Below are positions 43,287 to 51,997 of a DNA stretch of 64,000 nt, one piece after another. Under the pieces are notes generated by a model. That model searched no databases, was not told where the DNA came from, and saw only the letters and a program-made list of their open reading frames with translations. Positions within the stretch are counted from its first letter, which is position 1. Each line of letters begins with the position of its first letter. Both the position numbers and the translations under genes were made by a program. The DNA lies in contig NZ_CP032543.1 of assembly GCF_003610995.1 (NCBI RefSeq), positions 3,224,001-3,288,000 of the forward strand. Reading direction: 5' to 3'. Origin of the DNA: Streptomyces griseus subsp. griseus. Lineage in GTDB: Bacteria > Actinomycetota > Actinomycetes > Streptomycetales > Streptomycetaceae.

Positions 43287-43458
43287 ACGGGGTGTTGCTT
43301 TGACTACAGGTATTCCTTCCGGGACGACACCCTGAAGGATGCCTCGAAGGAGAGACGAACAGCACGCCCATTTCGCTCCCCCTTAACGGAGTTGAGGATA
43401 CGAACCTTGGTAACGTGACGCGGTCTTTCGACCGGAAAACAGCAAGGGGGAACTCCAC

Positions 43459-43977
43459 GTGACCAGCTTTGTACGCACCGGTGGTGTCGTGGTCGCCGCC
43501 ATGGCCGCCGCACTGGCACTGACCGCGTGCGGCAGTGACGACGACGCGGGCAAGGGTTCCGGCGGCGGGTCGACCGCGACGCCCGGCGGCGACCAGGGTT
43601 CGGAGAGCACCGGCGTGGACGCGGCGGCACTGGAAGGCACCTGGGTGGGGCTGACGGACGGCAAGAACGTCACCGTCTCCATCACCGCGGGCAAGGTCGC
43701 CCTCGTCGCCGACCAGTCCGTCTGCCAGGGCGACGTCAAGGACATGGGCGAGATGATGCTCGCGCTGAAGTGCACCGGCGGGTCCGACGACCGCACCATG
43801 GGCTCCATCGAGTCCAACGACGGGAAGAAGCTGGTCGTCTCGTGGGACGGCGGTGCCAAGGACACCCTGTCCAAGGCCGAATCAGGCAAGCTGCCGACGG
43901 ATCTGCCGTCGCTGCCCTCAGACCTGCCGTCGCTGCCCGAGCTGCCGGAGCTGCCCGAGGTGCCCCCGGCGTCCTGA
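43459..43977 (+). CDS. Secreted lipoprotein of unknown function
   Basis: A 172-residue lipoprotein: signal peptide with lipobox LTAC at residues 21-24, then a Ser/Gly/Asp linker. A small beta-rich domain follows (LEGTWVGLTDGKNVTVSITAGKVALVADQSVCQGDV to KKLVVSWDGG), with two cysteines that could pair. The tail is a proline-spaced repeat (LPSLP, DLPSLPELPELPE) that may cross the cell wall. I know no function. GTG 43459 has GGGGGA 9 nt upstream. A 260-nt gap precedes it, and the convergent FUSC gene begins 12 nt after its stop. Confidence 0.75.
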   Translation: MTSFVRTGGVVVAAMAAALALTACGSDDDAGKGSGGGSTATPGGDQGSESTGVDAAALEGTWVGLTDGKNVTVSITAGKVALVADQSVCQGDVKDMGEMMLALKCTGGSDDRTMGSIESNDGKKLVVSWDGGAKDTLSKAESGKLPTDLPSLPSDLPSLPELPELPEVPPAS

Positions 43978-43989
43978 GGCCCGGGCGTC

Positions 43990-46128
43990 TCAGCCCTCTT
44001 CCCGGTTCTCCGCGAGGGTGCTGCTCACGCGGGTGGAGCCGCCCCGCTCGTCCAGGGCGCGGGTGAACTCCTCCAGCGCCTCCAGGAGCAGCGCCGCGCC
44101 CCGGCGCACCACCGGGTCGCCGGCCAGTGCCGTACCGTCCCGCGCCGGCGTCGGCACATCCCAGTGGGCCACCGCGTCCACCACCGGCTGCCAGTCGGGC
44201 AGCCGCCGCTCCCGTACCGCCTTGGCGCCCCTCTCGGTGGCCCGGCGCAGCGCCTCGGCCAGCTGGGCGGCGCCGGGCACCGGGTCGGCCGAGCGGGCCG
44301 GGAGGTGGGCCTCCAGCACCATCGCGGAGCGGCCGAGCTGGGCCAGGGCGTGCTGGGCGTCGGTGGCGGCGGCCCGGGAGATGCCCCGGTGGCGTACGGG
44401 TTCGTGCTGGGCGGTCGCCAGCGCCTCCTGCCAGGCGACCCTGGCCTCCCGGGTCGCGATCAGGGCGTCCCGTACCTCGTCCAGGTCGCGGTGGGCCGGA
44501 TCGGCGTAGCGGTCGACCACCGTCGCCGCGTACCGCCCGTCCGCCACCAGCCACTCGGCCAGCCGGTTGCGCAGCCGCGGGGTCTCCCAGGCCGGGTAGA
44601 GGGCGTACGAGATCATCGCCAGGAGCCCGCCGACCAGCGTGAGCACGATGCGTTCGGTGACGGTCTGGGACCAGTCGTCGCCCGCCATGCCGAGCAGGAA
44701 GACGACGTAGCCGGAGACGCAGACCTGGCCGACGGCGTACCCGGTCCGCATCAGCAGGTACATCAGCCCGGCGCAGACCACCGCCAGGAGCGCGGAGAGC
44801 CGGGCGTCGGGGTGGGCGGTCTGCACGATGGCGGTGGCGAGGCCGATCCCGATCAGGGTGCCGCAGAAGCGGGCCACGGAGCGGCCGTACGTCTGCGAGA
44901 ACTCCGGGCGCATCACCATGACGGCGGTCATCGGCGCCCAGTAGCCGTGCCCGAGCGGCAGGGCGGCGCCCACGAAGTACCCGGCCACGGCGACCACCGC
45001 GACCCGGATCGCGTGGCGCAGGATCGGGGAGCCCGGGTGCAGCTCCCGGCGCATCGCCTTCACCACCACCGGCACGAGCCGCAGCAGGGTCGGGCGGTGC
45101 CGGGTGTCCGGGGCGAGGTTCTCGGGCAGGCCGCTCTCGGTGCCGGTGCCCTCCGCGATCTCCAGGACGTCGTCCAGCAGGGCGGCGAGGCGGTCGGCGG
45201 CGCGGAGGGCGGGGCCGACGAGGATCACGTCGTTGTCGGGGGTCTTGAGGACGCCGAGGTCGGTGGCGGAGAGGTGGACGGGCTCGCCGTACCGGACGGC
45301 CCGCGCGGCGGCGTCCAGCACGGACCCGGCCGCGCCGAGCAGCTCGTTCACCCAGGCCCGCTCCAGGCCGTCGCCGGGGACGCCCATCGCCGGATCGGCC
45401 AGCGAGGCGAGGACCGGGCGCAGCCGCTCCGCGATGCCCCGGGCGCCGTGGAGTTCGGCGGGGCGGCGACGGGCCTCGCGCGGGGTGACAGCGGCGGCGC
45501 TGCGGGCGGTCATCAGGGGCAGCGGGTCGAAGGGGGCGACCGGGTCGTGGCGCAGCCTGCGGGCGTAGTCGGCCTCGGCGGCCAGCGCGTCGGCGAGCGC
45601 GTCGCGCTGGGCCCCCCATCTGCGGACCGGGAACAGGACGATCAGCGCCGCCTGGACCACCCCGCCGACCAGGATCATCCCGGCGTGGGCGGCGGCGTCC
45701 TCGACGGAGGTGGGCAGGGTGATCGTCACCAGCATGATCGCGACGTTGGACGAGGCGATGATCCCGCCCGTCGGGCCCGCCGCCCAGGCCAGACCGGCCA
45801 GGAAGGTCCAGACGCCGAGCAGGCAGAGGAAGAGCACGGGCTGCGAGGCGGTGACGTAGCCGAGGAAGGTGGAGACGGCGAGGCTGGCGCCGGAGACGAG
45901 GGCGAGCACGGGGCGCGGGCGCCAGCTGCGCTGGAAGGTGGCGATGGCCGCCTGGAAGGCGCCGAACGCCGAGCTCGCCGCGATCTCCGGCCCGAAGAGG
46001 ACCAGGCTCGTCCCGACGACGAGGGCGAGCCCGGCCGCCCCGCGGAAGGCGATGAGCGGTTCGAGTCTCTGCCGCTCGATCTCCAGCCCCGAGCGGGCGG
46101 TCTCCTTCAGCGCCCGGAGCCAGCTCAT
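43990..46128 (-). CDS. FUSC-family membrane transporter
   Basis: A 712-residue protein with two blocks of about five to six hydrophobic helices (residues about 30-165 and 375-510), each followed by a long helical cytoplasmic region. This is the layout of FUSC/YccS/aromatic-acid-efflux proteins. Family marks include RGAAGLALVVGTSLVLFG in the first block, and GYWAPMTAVMVMRPEFSQTYGRSVARFCGTLIG in the second. It may export aromatic acids or similar anions; the substrate is not inferable. The ATG is at 46128, 36 nt downstream of the DUF2786 gene. Confidence 0.87.
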   Translation of the reverse strand: MSWLRALKETARSGLEIERQRLEPLIAFRGAAGLALVVGTSLVLFGPEIAASSAFGAFQAAIATFQRSWRPRPVLALVSGASLAVSTFLGYVTASQPVLFLCLLGVWTFLAGLAWAAGPTGGIIASSNVAIMLVTITLPTSVEDAAAHAGMILVGGVVQAALIVLFPVRRWGAQRDALADALAAEADYARRLRHDPVAPFDPLPLMTARSAAAVTPREARRRPAELHGARGIAERLRPVLASLADPAMGVPGDGLERAWVNELLGAAGSVLDAAARAVRYGEPVHLSATDLGVLKTPDNDVILVGPALRAADRLAALLDDVLEIAEGTGTESGLPENLAPDTRHRPTLLRLVPVVVKAMRRELHPGSPILRHAIRVAVVAVAGYFVGAALPLGHGYWAPMTAVMVMRPEFSQTYGRSVARFCGTLIGIGLATAIVQTAHPDARLSALLAVVCAGLMYLLMRTGYAVGQVCVSGYVVFLLGMAGDDWSQTVTERIVLTLVGGLLAMISYALYPAWETPRLRNRLAEWLVADGRYAATVVDRYADPAHRDLDEVRDALIATREARVAWQEALATAQHEPVRHRGISRAAATDAQHALAQLGRSAMVLEAHLPARSADPVPGAAQLAEALRRATERGAKAVRERRLPDWQPVVDAVAHWDVPTPARDGTALAGDPVVRRGAALLLEALEEFTRALDERGGSTRVSSTLAENREEG

Positions 46129-46164
46129 GGGCCGAGCCTAGCCTCCGGAAGGGACAAGCCGGGC

Positions 46165-47367
46165 TTACGCCATGATTTCGCCGTCACGTTCGCGGGAGCC
46201 TTCTGAGGAGCTGCCCATACGGGCACGGTCGGCGGCCTCGGTGCCGTGGTTCCAGCCGTCCAGGTCGGTGGCGCCGCGGACCCGGGTGGTGGTGGTCCGG
46301 GGGAACATCCGCTCGGTGGTCTCGGTGACGGCGACGTCCCGGGCGGCGAGGACGGGGAGCAGGCCGCCGGTGCCCGTGTCGGCGCCGGTGGCGGTGCCGC
46401 TGGTGGCCGCGGTCGCCGTGGCCTGTTCGGCGGTGTCGGCGAGCCGGGTGCCCAGCCGTTGCGCGTACGCCATCAGGAACGACTGCCGGAAGGTCTTGGT
46501 CCGCTTACGGCCGGAGGCCCGTTGCCCGGCCTCCGCCCGGGTCATCGCCGCCGTGCCCTGGACGAGCAGTGAGGTGAACAGCAGCTCCACGGCCTCCAGG
46601 TCCGGCTCGAAGCCGACGACCGTGCTGAAGCCGAGGTCGCCGTTCCAGACGGCCTGGCAGCGGTTGGCCGAGGCCACGGCGTCCAGCAGGATCGCCTTCG
46701 CGCTCTCGTACGGGGGCTCCACCCCGATCCGGCACGCCCCGGGGCTCTCGGTGCGGTGGCTGCGGGCGGCGATGAGGGCCTCGTCGATGCTGTGCCGGGC
46801 CATCAGCTCCTGCGCCTTGCCCGTCAGCGCCTCGGCCTCCTCCGGGAACCCGGTCGCCTCCGCCTTCGCCAGCAGCGCCCTGATCCGGGTGAGCATGCGG
46901 GGCTCGTCGGGGGCGGGCGGCCGGTGCAGGTGGTCGGCTGCGGTGCCGGGGGCCGGGCCGACGGACTCGATCGCGGGGAGCCGGAGCAGCAGCCGGTACA
47001 GCTCCAGAAGATCGGAGGCGTAGGAGAAGCGGTCGGGCTTGTTGCGCGGGGCGGGTATCGGTCCGGGCAGCTCGGCGAGCTGGGCGCGCCAGCGGGGCGG
47101 CAGCTCCCCGTACCGGGCGGTCTCGGCGGCGATCAGCGTGGCCGCCAGCACCGCCCGCCGCTCGTCCAGCTCCAGCCGGACGAACCGGACCAGATCTGCG
47201 GGGTGCCAGCCCCTGCCCCAGGCCCGGGTCACGAACTCCTCGCCGCGCCGGTGCAGCGCGTCGTCCGCGTCGGGGGCGGCGGCGAGCAGGGAGGCCCCGG
47301 TGTCCAGAGCCGCGTCACCCTCCGCGTAGAGCGCCGCCGCGCATGCCTGGTCGATCACCGGTTCCAT
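46165..47367 (-). CDS. DUF2786-domain protein
   Basis: A 400-residue soluble protein. The DUF2786 motif is clear around residues 160-200 (MLTRIRALLAKAEATGFPEEAEALTGKAQELMARHSID), followed by ANRCQAVWNGDLGFSTVVGFEPDLEAVELLFTSLLVQG and the basic FRQSFLMAYAQRLGTRL typical of the family. The C-terminal region is disordered and Thr/Gly-rich. The family is found beside SprT-like and phage proteins; the function is unknown. It precedes the FUSC gene on the same strand and diverges from the polymerase gene. Confidence 0.87.
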   Translation of the reverse strand: MEPVIDQACAAALYAEGDAALDTGASLLAAAPDADDALHRRGEEFVTRAWGRGWHPADLVRFVRLELDERRAVLAATLIAAETARYGELPPRWRAQLAELPGPIPAPRNKPDRFSYASDLLELYRLLLRLPAIESVGPAPGTAADHLHRPPAPDEPRMLTRIRALLAKAEATGFPEEAEALTGKAQELMARHSIDEALIAARSHRTESPGACRIGVEPPYESAKAILLDAVASANRCQAVWNGDLGFSTVVGFEPDLEAVELLFTSLLVQGTAAMTRAEAGQRASGRKRTKTFRQSFLMAYAQRLGTRLADTAEQATATAATSGTATGADTGTGGLLPVLAARDVAVTETTERMFPRTTTTRVRGATDLDGWNHGTEAADRARMGSSSEGSRERDGEIMA

Positions 47368-47595
47368 CCGACCAGGGTAGGCGGGGTGCGGGGGTGCGGG
47401 GGTGCGGGTGGCTGGTCGGTCCGGGCCGCGGGGACCTCGCGGGGTGGGCGGCCGTGTTCGCGTGGCGGAAGGCGTGGCCCCGGGTGCCGCGGCCCCGGCT
47501 CCAGGCCGTCCGGGCGCGGTGGGTGGCCGTACCGGACAGGACGGCGTGGGCCACGTTCCGAGCTGGTGTCAGTGGGGGGTGCCAGACTCGCACCC

Positions 47596-49269
47596 ATGAC
47601 CGGACGGGAACGGTGGGCGGTGGCGGCCGCGGACGGGGGCGGGGCGCTGCTCGTGCCGCTCGCGGGGGACGGTGCGCCCGCCGGGCCGGTCCTGGCCGAG
47701 CCCGATCTCGTCGAGGCGGTCCGCTCCCGGCCCGAGGTGGCCCGCTGGGTGTGGCGGTCCACCGCCGAGCTCTACCCCCGGCTGCTCGCCGCCGGGGTCC
47801 GCGTGGAGCGGTGTTACGACATCGAGTGCGCCGAGCTCCTGCTGCTCGGGCACGCGGGGCGGCTCGGTGAGCCCCGGTCCGCGGCCGCCGCGCTGGCCCG
47901 GCTGGAGAACGCGCCCGTGCCGCCGGACCCGCCCGCCCGCTCCGCCGAACCGGGCGCCCAGTCCTCCCTCTTCGAGCCGTCCTCCGGCCCCGGGGTCCCC
48001 TTCGAGGGGCTGCTGCGGGTCTACGCGGACCAGGTGCGCCGCCACGACACGGCCGAGCACCCGGACCGGATGCGGCTGCTGACCGCATCGGAGTCGGCGG
48101 GGATGCTCGTCGCGGCCGAGATGCACCGGGCGGGGCTGCCCTGGCGGGCGGATGTGCACCGGGAGGTGCTGCACGGGCTGCTGGGCGAGCGGTACGCGGG
48201 CGGCGGCGAGCCCCGCAGGCTCGCCGAGCTGGCGGACGAGGTCTCGGCGGCCTTCGGCAGACGGGTCCGCCCCGATCTGCCCGCCGATGTCGTGAAGGCG
48301 TTCGCACAGGCCGGGATCTCCGTGAAGTCGACCCGGCGGTGGGAGCTGGCGGAGCTGGACCACCCGGCGGTCGAACCGCTGATCGCGTACAAGAAGCTGT
48401 ACCGGATCTGGACCGCACACGGCTGGAGCTGGCTCCAGGACTGGGTGCGCGAGGGCCGCTTCCGCCCGGAGTACCAGCCGGGCGGCACGGTCAGCGGCCG
48501 CTGGACGACCAACGGCGGCGGGGCCCTCCAGATCCCCAAGGTCATCCGGCAGGCCGTCGTCGCCGACGCGGGGTGGCGCCTGGTCGTCGCGGACGCCGAC
48601 CAGATGGAGCCACGGGTGCTGGCCGCGATCTCCCGCGACCGGGGCCTGATGGAGGTGGCCGGTCATGACGGCGACCTCTACAAGTCCCTCTCCGACCGGG
48701 CGTTCCACGGCGACCGCGAGCACGCCAAGCTGGCCCTGCTCGGCGCGGTCTACGGCCAGACGTCCGGGGACGGGCTGAAGAACCTGGCCGCCCTGCGCCG
48801 CCGCTTCCCGCTCGCCGTCGCCTATGTCGACGACGCGGCGCGGGCGGGCGAGGAGGGGCGCACGGTGCGGACCTGGCTGGGCCGCACCAGCCCGCCGGTC
48901 GCGCTGGCGGGCCAGGACGAGGAGGCGGGCATCCCCCAGGAGGGCGGCGAGCCCGTCTCCGACGGGGGTCTGGCCCGGGCCAGGGGCCGCTTCACCCGGA
49001 ATTTCGTGGTCCAGGGCAGCGCCGCCGACTGGGCCCTGCTCCTCCTGGCCGGGCTGCGCCGCACCCTCCATGAGCAGGGGCTCCGCGCCGAGCTGGTCTT
49101 CTTCCAGCACGACGAGGTGATCGTGCACTGCCCGGCCGAGGAGACCGCCGCCGTGACCGAGGCGATCCGGGCGGCCGGCGAGCTGGCCGGACGGATCGCC
49201 TTCGGGGAGACGCCGGTGCGGTTCCCGTTCACGACGGCGGTCGTGGAGCGGTACTCGGACGCGAAGTGA
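47596..49269 (+). CDS. Family-A DNA polymerase-like protein lacking the 5'-nuclease domain
   Basis: A 557-residue polymerase related to the Klenow part of PolI. Motif A is VVADADQMEPR (D333, E338), motif B REHAKLALLGAVYG (R374, K378, Y386, with Leu382 where PolI has Phe762) and motif C FFQHDEVIV (H505, D506, E507). A template-contact block GTVSGRWTTNGGGALQIPKVIR precedes motif A. The N-terminal 160 residues have at most a degenerate 3'-5' exonuclease fold, and no 5'-nuclease is present. It is much shorter than PolA (about 900) and probably a second, specialised polymerase of actinobacteria. ATG 47596 follows a CAGACT hexamer by 7 nt. Confidence 0.87.
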   Translation: MTGRERWAVAAADGGGALLVPLAGDGAPAGPVLAEPDLVEAVRSRPEVARWVWRSTAELYPRLLAAGVRVERCYDIECAELLLLGHAGRLGEPRSAAAALARLENAPVPPDPPARSAEPGAQSSLFEPSSGPGVPFEGLLRVYADQVRRHDTAEHPDRMRLLTASESAGMLVAAEMHRAGLPWRADVHREVLHGLLGERYAGGGEPRRLAELADEVSAAFGRRVRPDLPADVVKAFAQAGISVKSTRRWELAELDHPAVEPLIAYKKLYRIWTAHGWSWLQDWVREGRFRPEYQPGGTVSGRWTTNGGGALQIPKVIRQAVVADAGWRLVVADADQMEPRVLAAISRDRGLMEVAGHDGDLYKSLSDRAFHGDREHAKLALLGAVYGQTSGDGLKNLAALRRRFPLAVAYVDDAARAGEEGRTVRTWLGRTSPPVALAGQDEEAGIPQEGGEPVSDGGLARARGRFTRNFVVQGSAADWALLLLAGLRRTLHEQGLRAELVFFQHDEVIVHCPAEETAAVTEAIRAAGELAGRIAFGETPVRFPFTTAVVERYSDAK

Positions 49270-49300
49270 ACGGGCCCGCCGGGGAGGACCGCACGCGGAG

Positions 49301-49338
49301 GCGCCCCGTTCACGCGCCGGACGGCGTGAACGGGGCGC
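49301..49338. terminator. Bidirectional terminator between polymerase and dioxygenase genes
   Basis: A perfect 15-bp stem GCGCCCCGTTCACGC / GCGTGAACGGGGCGC with an 8-nt loop, 31 nt after the polymerase stop, between convergent genes. Confidence 0.8.
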
Positions 49339-49370
49339 GGGGCGGTGGTGCGCCTGCGCTGCTGCCGCGT

Positions 49371-50267
49371 CTACCCGCGTTCCCACAGCGCGGGGACGTG
49401 CGGCGGCTCCCAGCCCGTCAGGGACTGGTGTGCCTGCCGGCAGCGGTAGGCGACCCCGCCGTAGGTGACGCGGTCTCCCGCGCGGTAGGAGGTTCCGGGC
49501 GTCCAGGTGCCGCCCGGCGGATCGGTGGGCGGGCTCGTGGGCGGATCGCTCGGGCCGGGTGTCTGGGCGACGTCCAGCACGAAGTCGAAGGTGCCCTGGC
49601 GCCCGTTGCCCACGCTGCGGACGTTCATCAGCAGCCTCGGGTCGAACAGGGCGTCGGTGTTGTTGCGCGGCTCACCCGGGAAGTAGAGCTGCGTGGTGAG
49701 GATGCGGCCCCCGGGGGCCTGGGCCTTCACATGGATGTGGCGGGTGCGCCCCGGGTAGAGGCCCGGGACGATCGTGGTGAGGCTGAACGCCCCGTCGGCA
49801 CCGGTGAACTGGTGCCCCCGGAAGCCGTACTGGGCCATGTCGTACGACCCGTTGGTGTCGGCCTGCCAGAAGTCCAGGAGCGCCCCGGAGACGGGGCGGC
49901 AGGCCCGCCCGAAGACGTAACCGCTCACGGTGAGCGGTACGCCCGGGGTGCCCGGCGTCACCAGGCTGGTGCGCCGCGGGGAGTCGGGCTTGAAGTACGG
50001 GCCCTCCATCTGCGGCGGTGTCGGGTCGTCGCCGTCGTCGCACTGCGGGGTGGGGGCCGGCAGAGCGCCCCCGTCCGACGGTGCGGCGTCCCGGGCGAGC
50101 GCGACGCCTCCTCCGGCGAGCAGAGGAGCCGCGCTCGCGACGATCGCGGCCTTCAGGAGGCCTTTGCGGCTGATCCGCCGCGGGTCGGCCGACGCCGTGT
50201 CAGAGGTGGTCGCCTCTTCGGAGGCGTTCGGCTCGTGGGGGGTTGCGTTGTCCTTTTGTGGGGTCAT
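49371..50267 (-). CDS. Secreted intradiol dioxygenase with C-terminal CBM5/12-type domain
   Basis: A 298-residue extracellular enzyme. The signal has a twin-arginine look (RRISRKGLLKAAIVASAAPLL), suiting export of a folded iron protein. The dioxygenase core has MEGPYFKPDSPRRTSL, ACRPVSGALLDFWQADTNGSYD, the iron-ligand tyrosine region YGFRGHQF and the ligand histidines in RTRHIHVKA. After a Pro/Ser/Thr linker comes a CBM5/12-type module (GGTWTPGTSYRAGDRVTYGG to WEPPHVPALWERG). An enzyme of this architecture from a cellulolytic Streptomyces (SirexAA-E) is known to bind lignin. Ring cleavage of catechols from plant material is the likely role. Confidence 0.9.
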   Translation of the reverse strand: MTPQKDNATPHEPNASEEATTSDTASADPRRISRKGLLKAAIVASAAPLLAGGGVALARDAAPSDGGALPAPTPQCDDGDDPTPPQMEGPYFKPDSPRRTSLVTPGTPGVPLTVSGYVFGRACRPVSGALLDFWQADTNGSYDMAQYGFRGHQFTGADGAFSLTTIVPGLYPGRTRHIHVKAQAPGGRILTTQLYFPGEPRNNTDALFDPRLLMNVRSVGNGRQGTFDFVLDVAQTPGPSDPPTSPPTDPPGGTWTPGTSYRAGDRVTYGGVAYRCRQAHQSLTGWEPPHVPALWERG

Positions 50268-50361
50268 GACAGATTCCTCGGAGTCCTCGGTGCGGGGAGG
50301 CGGAGAGGTTCAGGAGGTTCGGTGACGCCGGGCCGGTCAGGTGGAGGCCGCCGGGTGGCGG

Positions 50362-51741
50362 TCAGACGCGCTGCCAGAGGGCCGGGACGGCGGCCGGGGT
50401 CCAGCCGGCCTGGGCCGTGTGCGCCTGGAGGCAGCGGTAGGTCGCTCCGCCGTACGTCACGGTGGCGCCGACGGCGTACGACGTACCGGCTGCCCAGGTG
50501 CCGCCCGGCTGGTCGGTGGGCGGCGGTGTGGTGGGCGGGGTGGTCGGCGGAGTGCCGCCGCTGGTGACGAGCGTCAGCCCGTACGCCTGGAGGGCGGGGA
50601 GGAGCGGCTGGAAGTACGTCGTACCGCCGGCGGAGCAGTTGCCGGAGCCGCCGGAGGTGACGCCCTGCGCCTGGCTGCCGGAGATGTACGCGCCGCCGGA
50701 GTCGCCCGGTTCGGCGCAGACGGAGGTGCGGGTCACGCCGGAGATGGTGCCCTCCGGGTAGGTGACGCTGGTGTTGAGCTGCTGGATCGTGCCGCAGTGC
50801 CAGCCGGTGGTGGACCCGGAGCGGCAGACCGAGGCGCCGACGACGGACGGGGTGGAGCCGGTGACGGTCACGTCGCCGCGCCCGTAGCCGTTGACCAGGG
50901 GCCGCGGCACCCAGTTGGCGTTGGTGGCCACCCAGGCGTAGTCACGGCCGGGGAAGGTCGACCCCTGGAAGGTGCCCTGGGCCTGCTGGTTGACGCCGTT
51001 GGTGGTGGTGCCGGCCCGGCCGCAGTGGCCGGCGGTGACGAAGCCGTTCTGGGTGGAGCCGCGCGTCACCGAGAAGCCGACGGAACAGCGGCCTCCGCCG
51101 CCCATGTAGTACGCGTCGCCGCCGCGGATGTCCGCGAGGGCGCGGGGCCGCTCGGTGGTGCGGGCGACGGTGACCAGTTGGTCGCCGACCCCGGCGGCCC
51201 TGACGAACGCCTCGGCGGCGGAGGTGCTCGCTCCGTTCACCACGACCCGGTTGGCCGCGACATCGACGTACCAGACGGGCACGTTCTTCGGGGTCTTGGC
51301 CAGCGCCGCCTTGTCGAGGGCGGCCTTGGCCGCTTCGAGCCGGTCCAGGCTGTGGCCGACGACCACCGCCTTCGCGCCCGCCTCGGTGATGAGGGCGGCC
51401 TCCGAGGCGTCGGTCGTGGCGACGGTGAGGTCCGCCGTGTCCCCGCTGACGCGGGCCCCGGCGAAGCTGGTGCCGAGGGACTTCTCCAGGCCGGCTGCGA
51501 TGGCGGCGGCGCGGTACTCGCCCGCTATCCGGGTCCTGGCGGCCTCCGCGTCGAGTCCGAGGTCGCGCTCCATGGCGGCCAGCAGGCCGGGCGAGAGGCT
51601 GTCGGCGGAGGCGGCCGGGGCGGTGACCGCCGGAGGACCTGCGGACGCCACTCCGGTCAGTCCCGCGAGGGCGAGCGCACCCACGGCCACCGTGGCGGTT
51701 GCGGTGGCGAGCACGCGTCTGCGGAGGTTGGTGTTCTCCAC
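50362..51741 (-). CDS. sprC: Streptogrisin C-like chymotrypsin-fold protease with CBM5/12-type domain
   Basis: A 459-residue pre-pro-protease. The signal peptide ends near GVASA. The propeptide spans about residues 36-200 (MERDLGLDAEAARTRI, VVGHSLDRL) and the mature protease starts near ADIRGGDAYYM. The triad is in TAGHCGRAG, FPGRDYAWVA and AEPGDSGGAYISG. A Thr/Pro linker (TPPTTPPTTPP) leads to a CBM5/12-type module (GGTWAAGTSYAVGATVTYGGATYRCLQ). From memory, sequence and architecture match streptogrisin C of S. griseus closely. The module should anchor the protease to chitin or similar polymers. It is transcribed toward the dioxygenase, which has the same binding module. Confidence 0.92.
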   Translation of the reverse strand: MENTNLRRRVLATATATVAVGALALAGLTGVASAGPPAVTAPAASADSLSPGLLAAMERDLGLDAEAARTRIAGEYRAAAIAAGLEKSLGTSFAGARVSGDTADLTVATTDASEAALITEAGAKAVVVGHSLDRLEAAKAALDKAALAKTPKNVPVWYVDVAANRVVVNGASTSAAEAFVRAAGVGDQLVTVARTTERPRALADIRGGDAYYMGGGGRCSVGFSVTRGSTQNGFVTAGHCGRAGTTTNGVNQQAQGTFQGSTFPGRDYAWVATNANWVPRPLVNGYGRGDVTVTGSTPSVVGASVCRSGSTTGWHCGTIQQLNTSVTYPEGTISGVTRTSVCAEPGDSGGAYISGSQAQGVTSGGSGNCSAGGTTYFQPLLPALQAYGLTLVTSGGTPPTTPPTTPPPTDQPGGTWAAGTSYAVGATVTYGGATYRCLQAHTAQAGWTPAAVPALWQRV

Positions 51742-51984
51742 GTAACTCTCCTTGTTTCAGGGGGGTGTCCGGGTCCGGTGGGGGTTGGTCCGGACCAAGG
51801 AATTGCCGACACCGTAGCCGCGCGCGGACCGGGCACAGGAGATCTCGTTCACCCCCTCCTCCCGCGTTATGGGGCCTCCCGCGCCATGAGGGGCCTGCCG
51901 CGCCGTGGGGGGCCCACGGGCCCGCCTCGCCGCGTGAAGGCGCACGAAGCCACCCGATCCCTCCCTTTCGCCGGTACGCCCGGG

Positions 51985-51997
51985 TAGGTTCGGCCCC
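51985..51997 (+). promoter_or_regulatory. TAGGTT -10 element, leaderless start of the kinase-like gene
   Basis: TAGGTT (51985-51990) ends 7 nt before ATG 51998, and no Shine-Dalgarno sequence is present. The intergenic stretch 51742-51997 otherwise shows nothing I can name. Confidence 0.4.
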
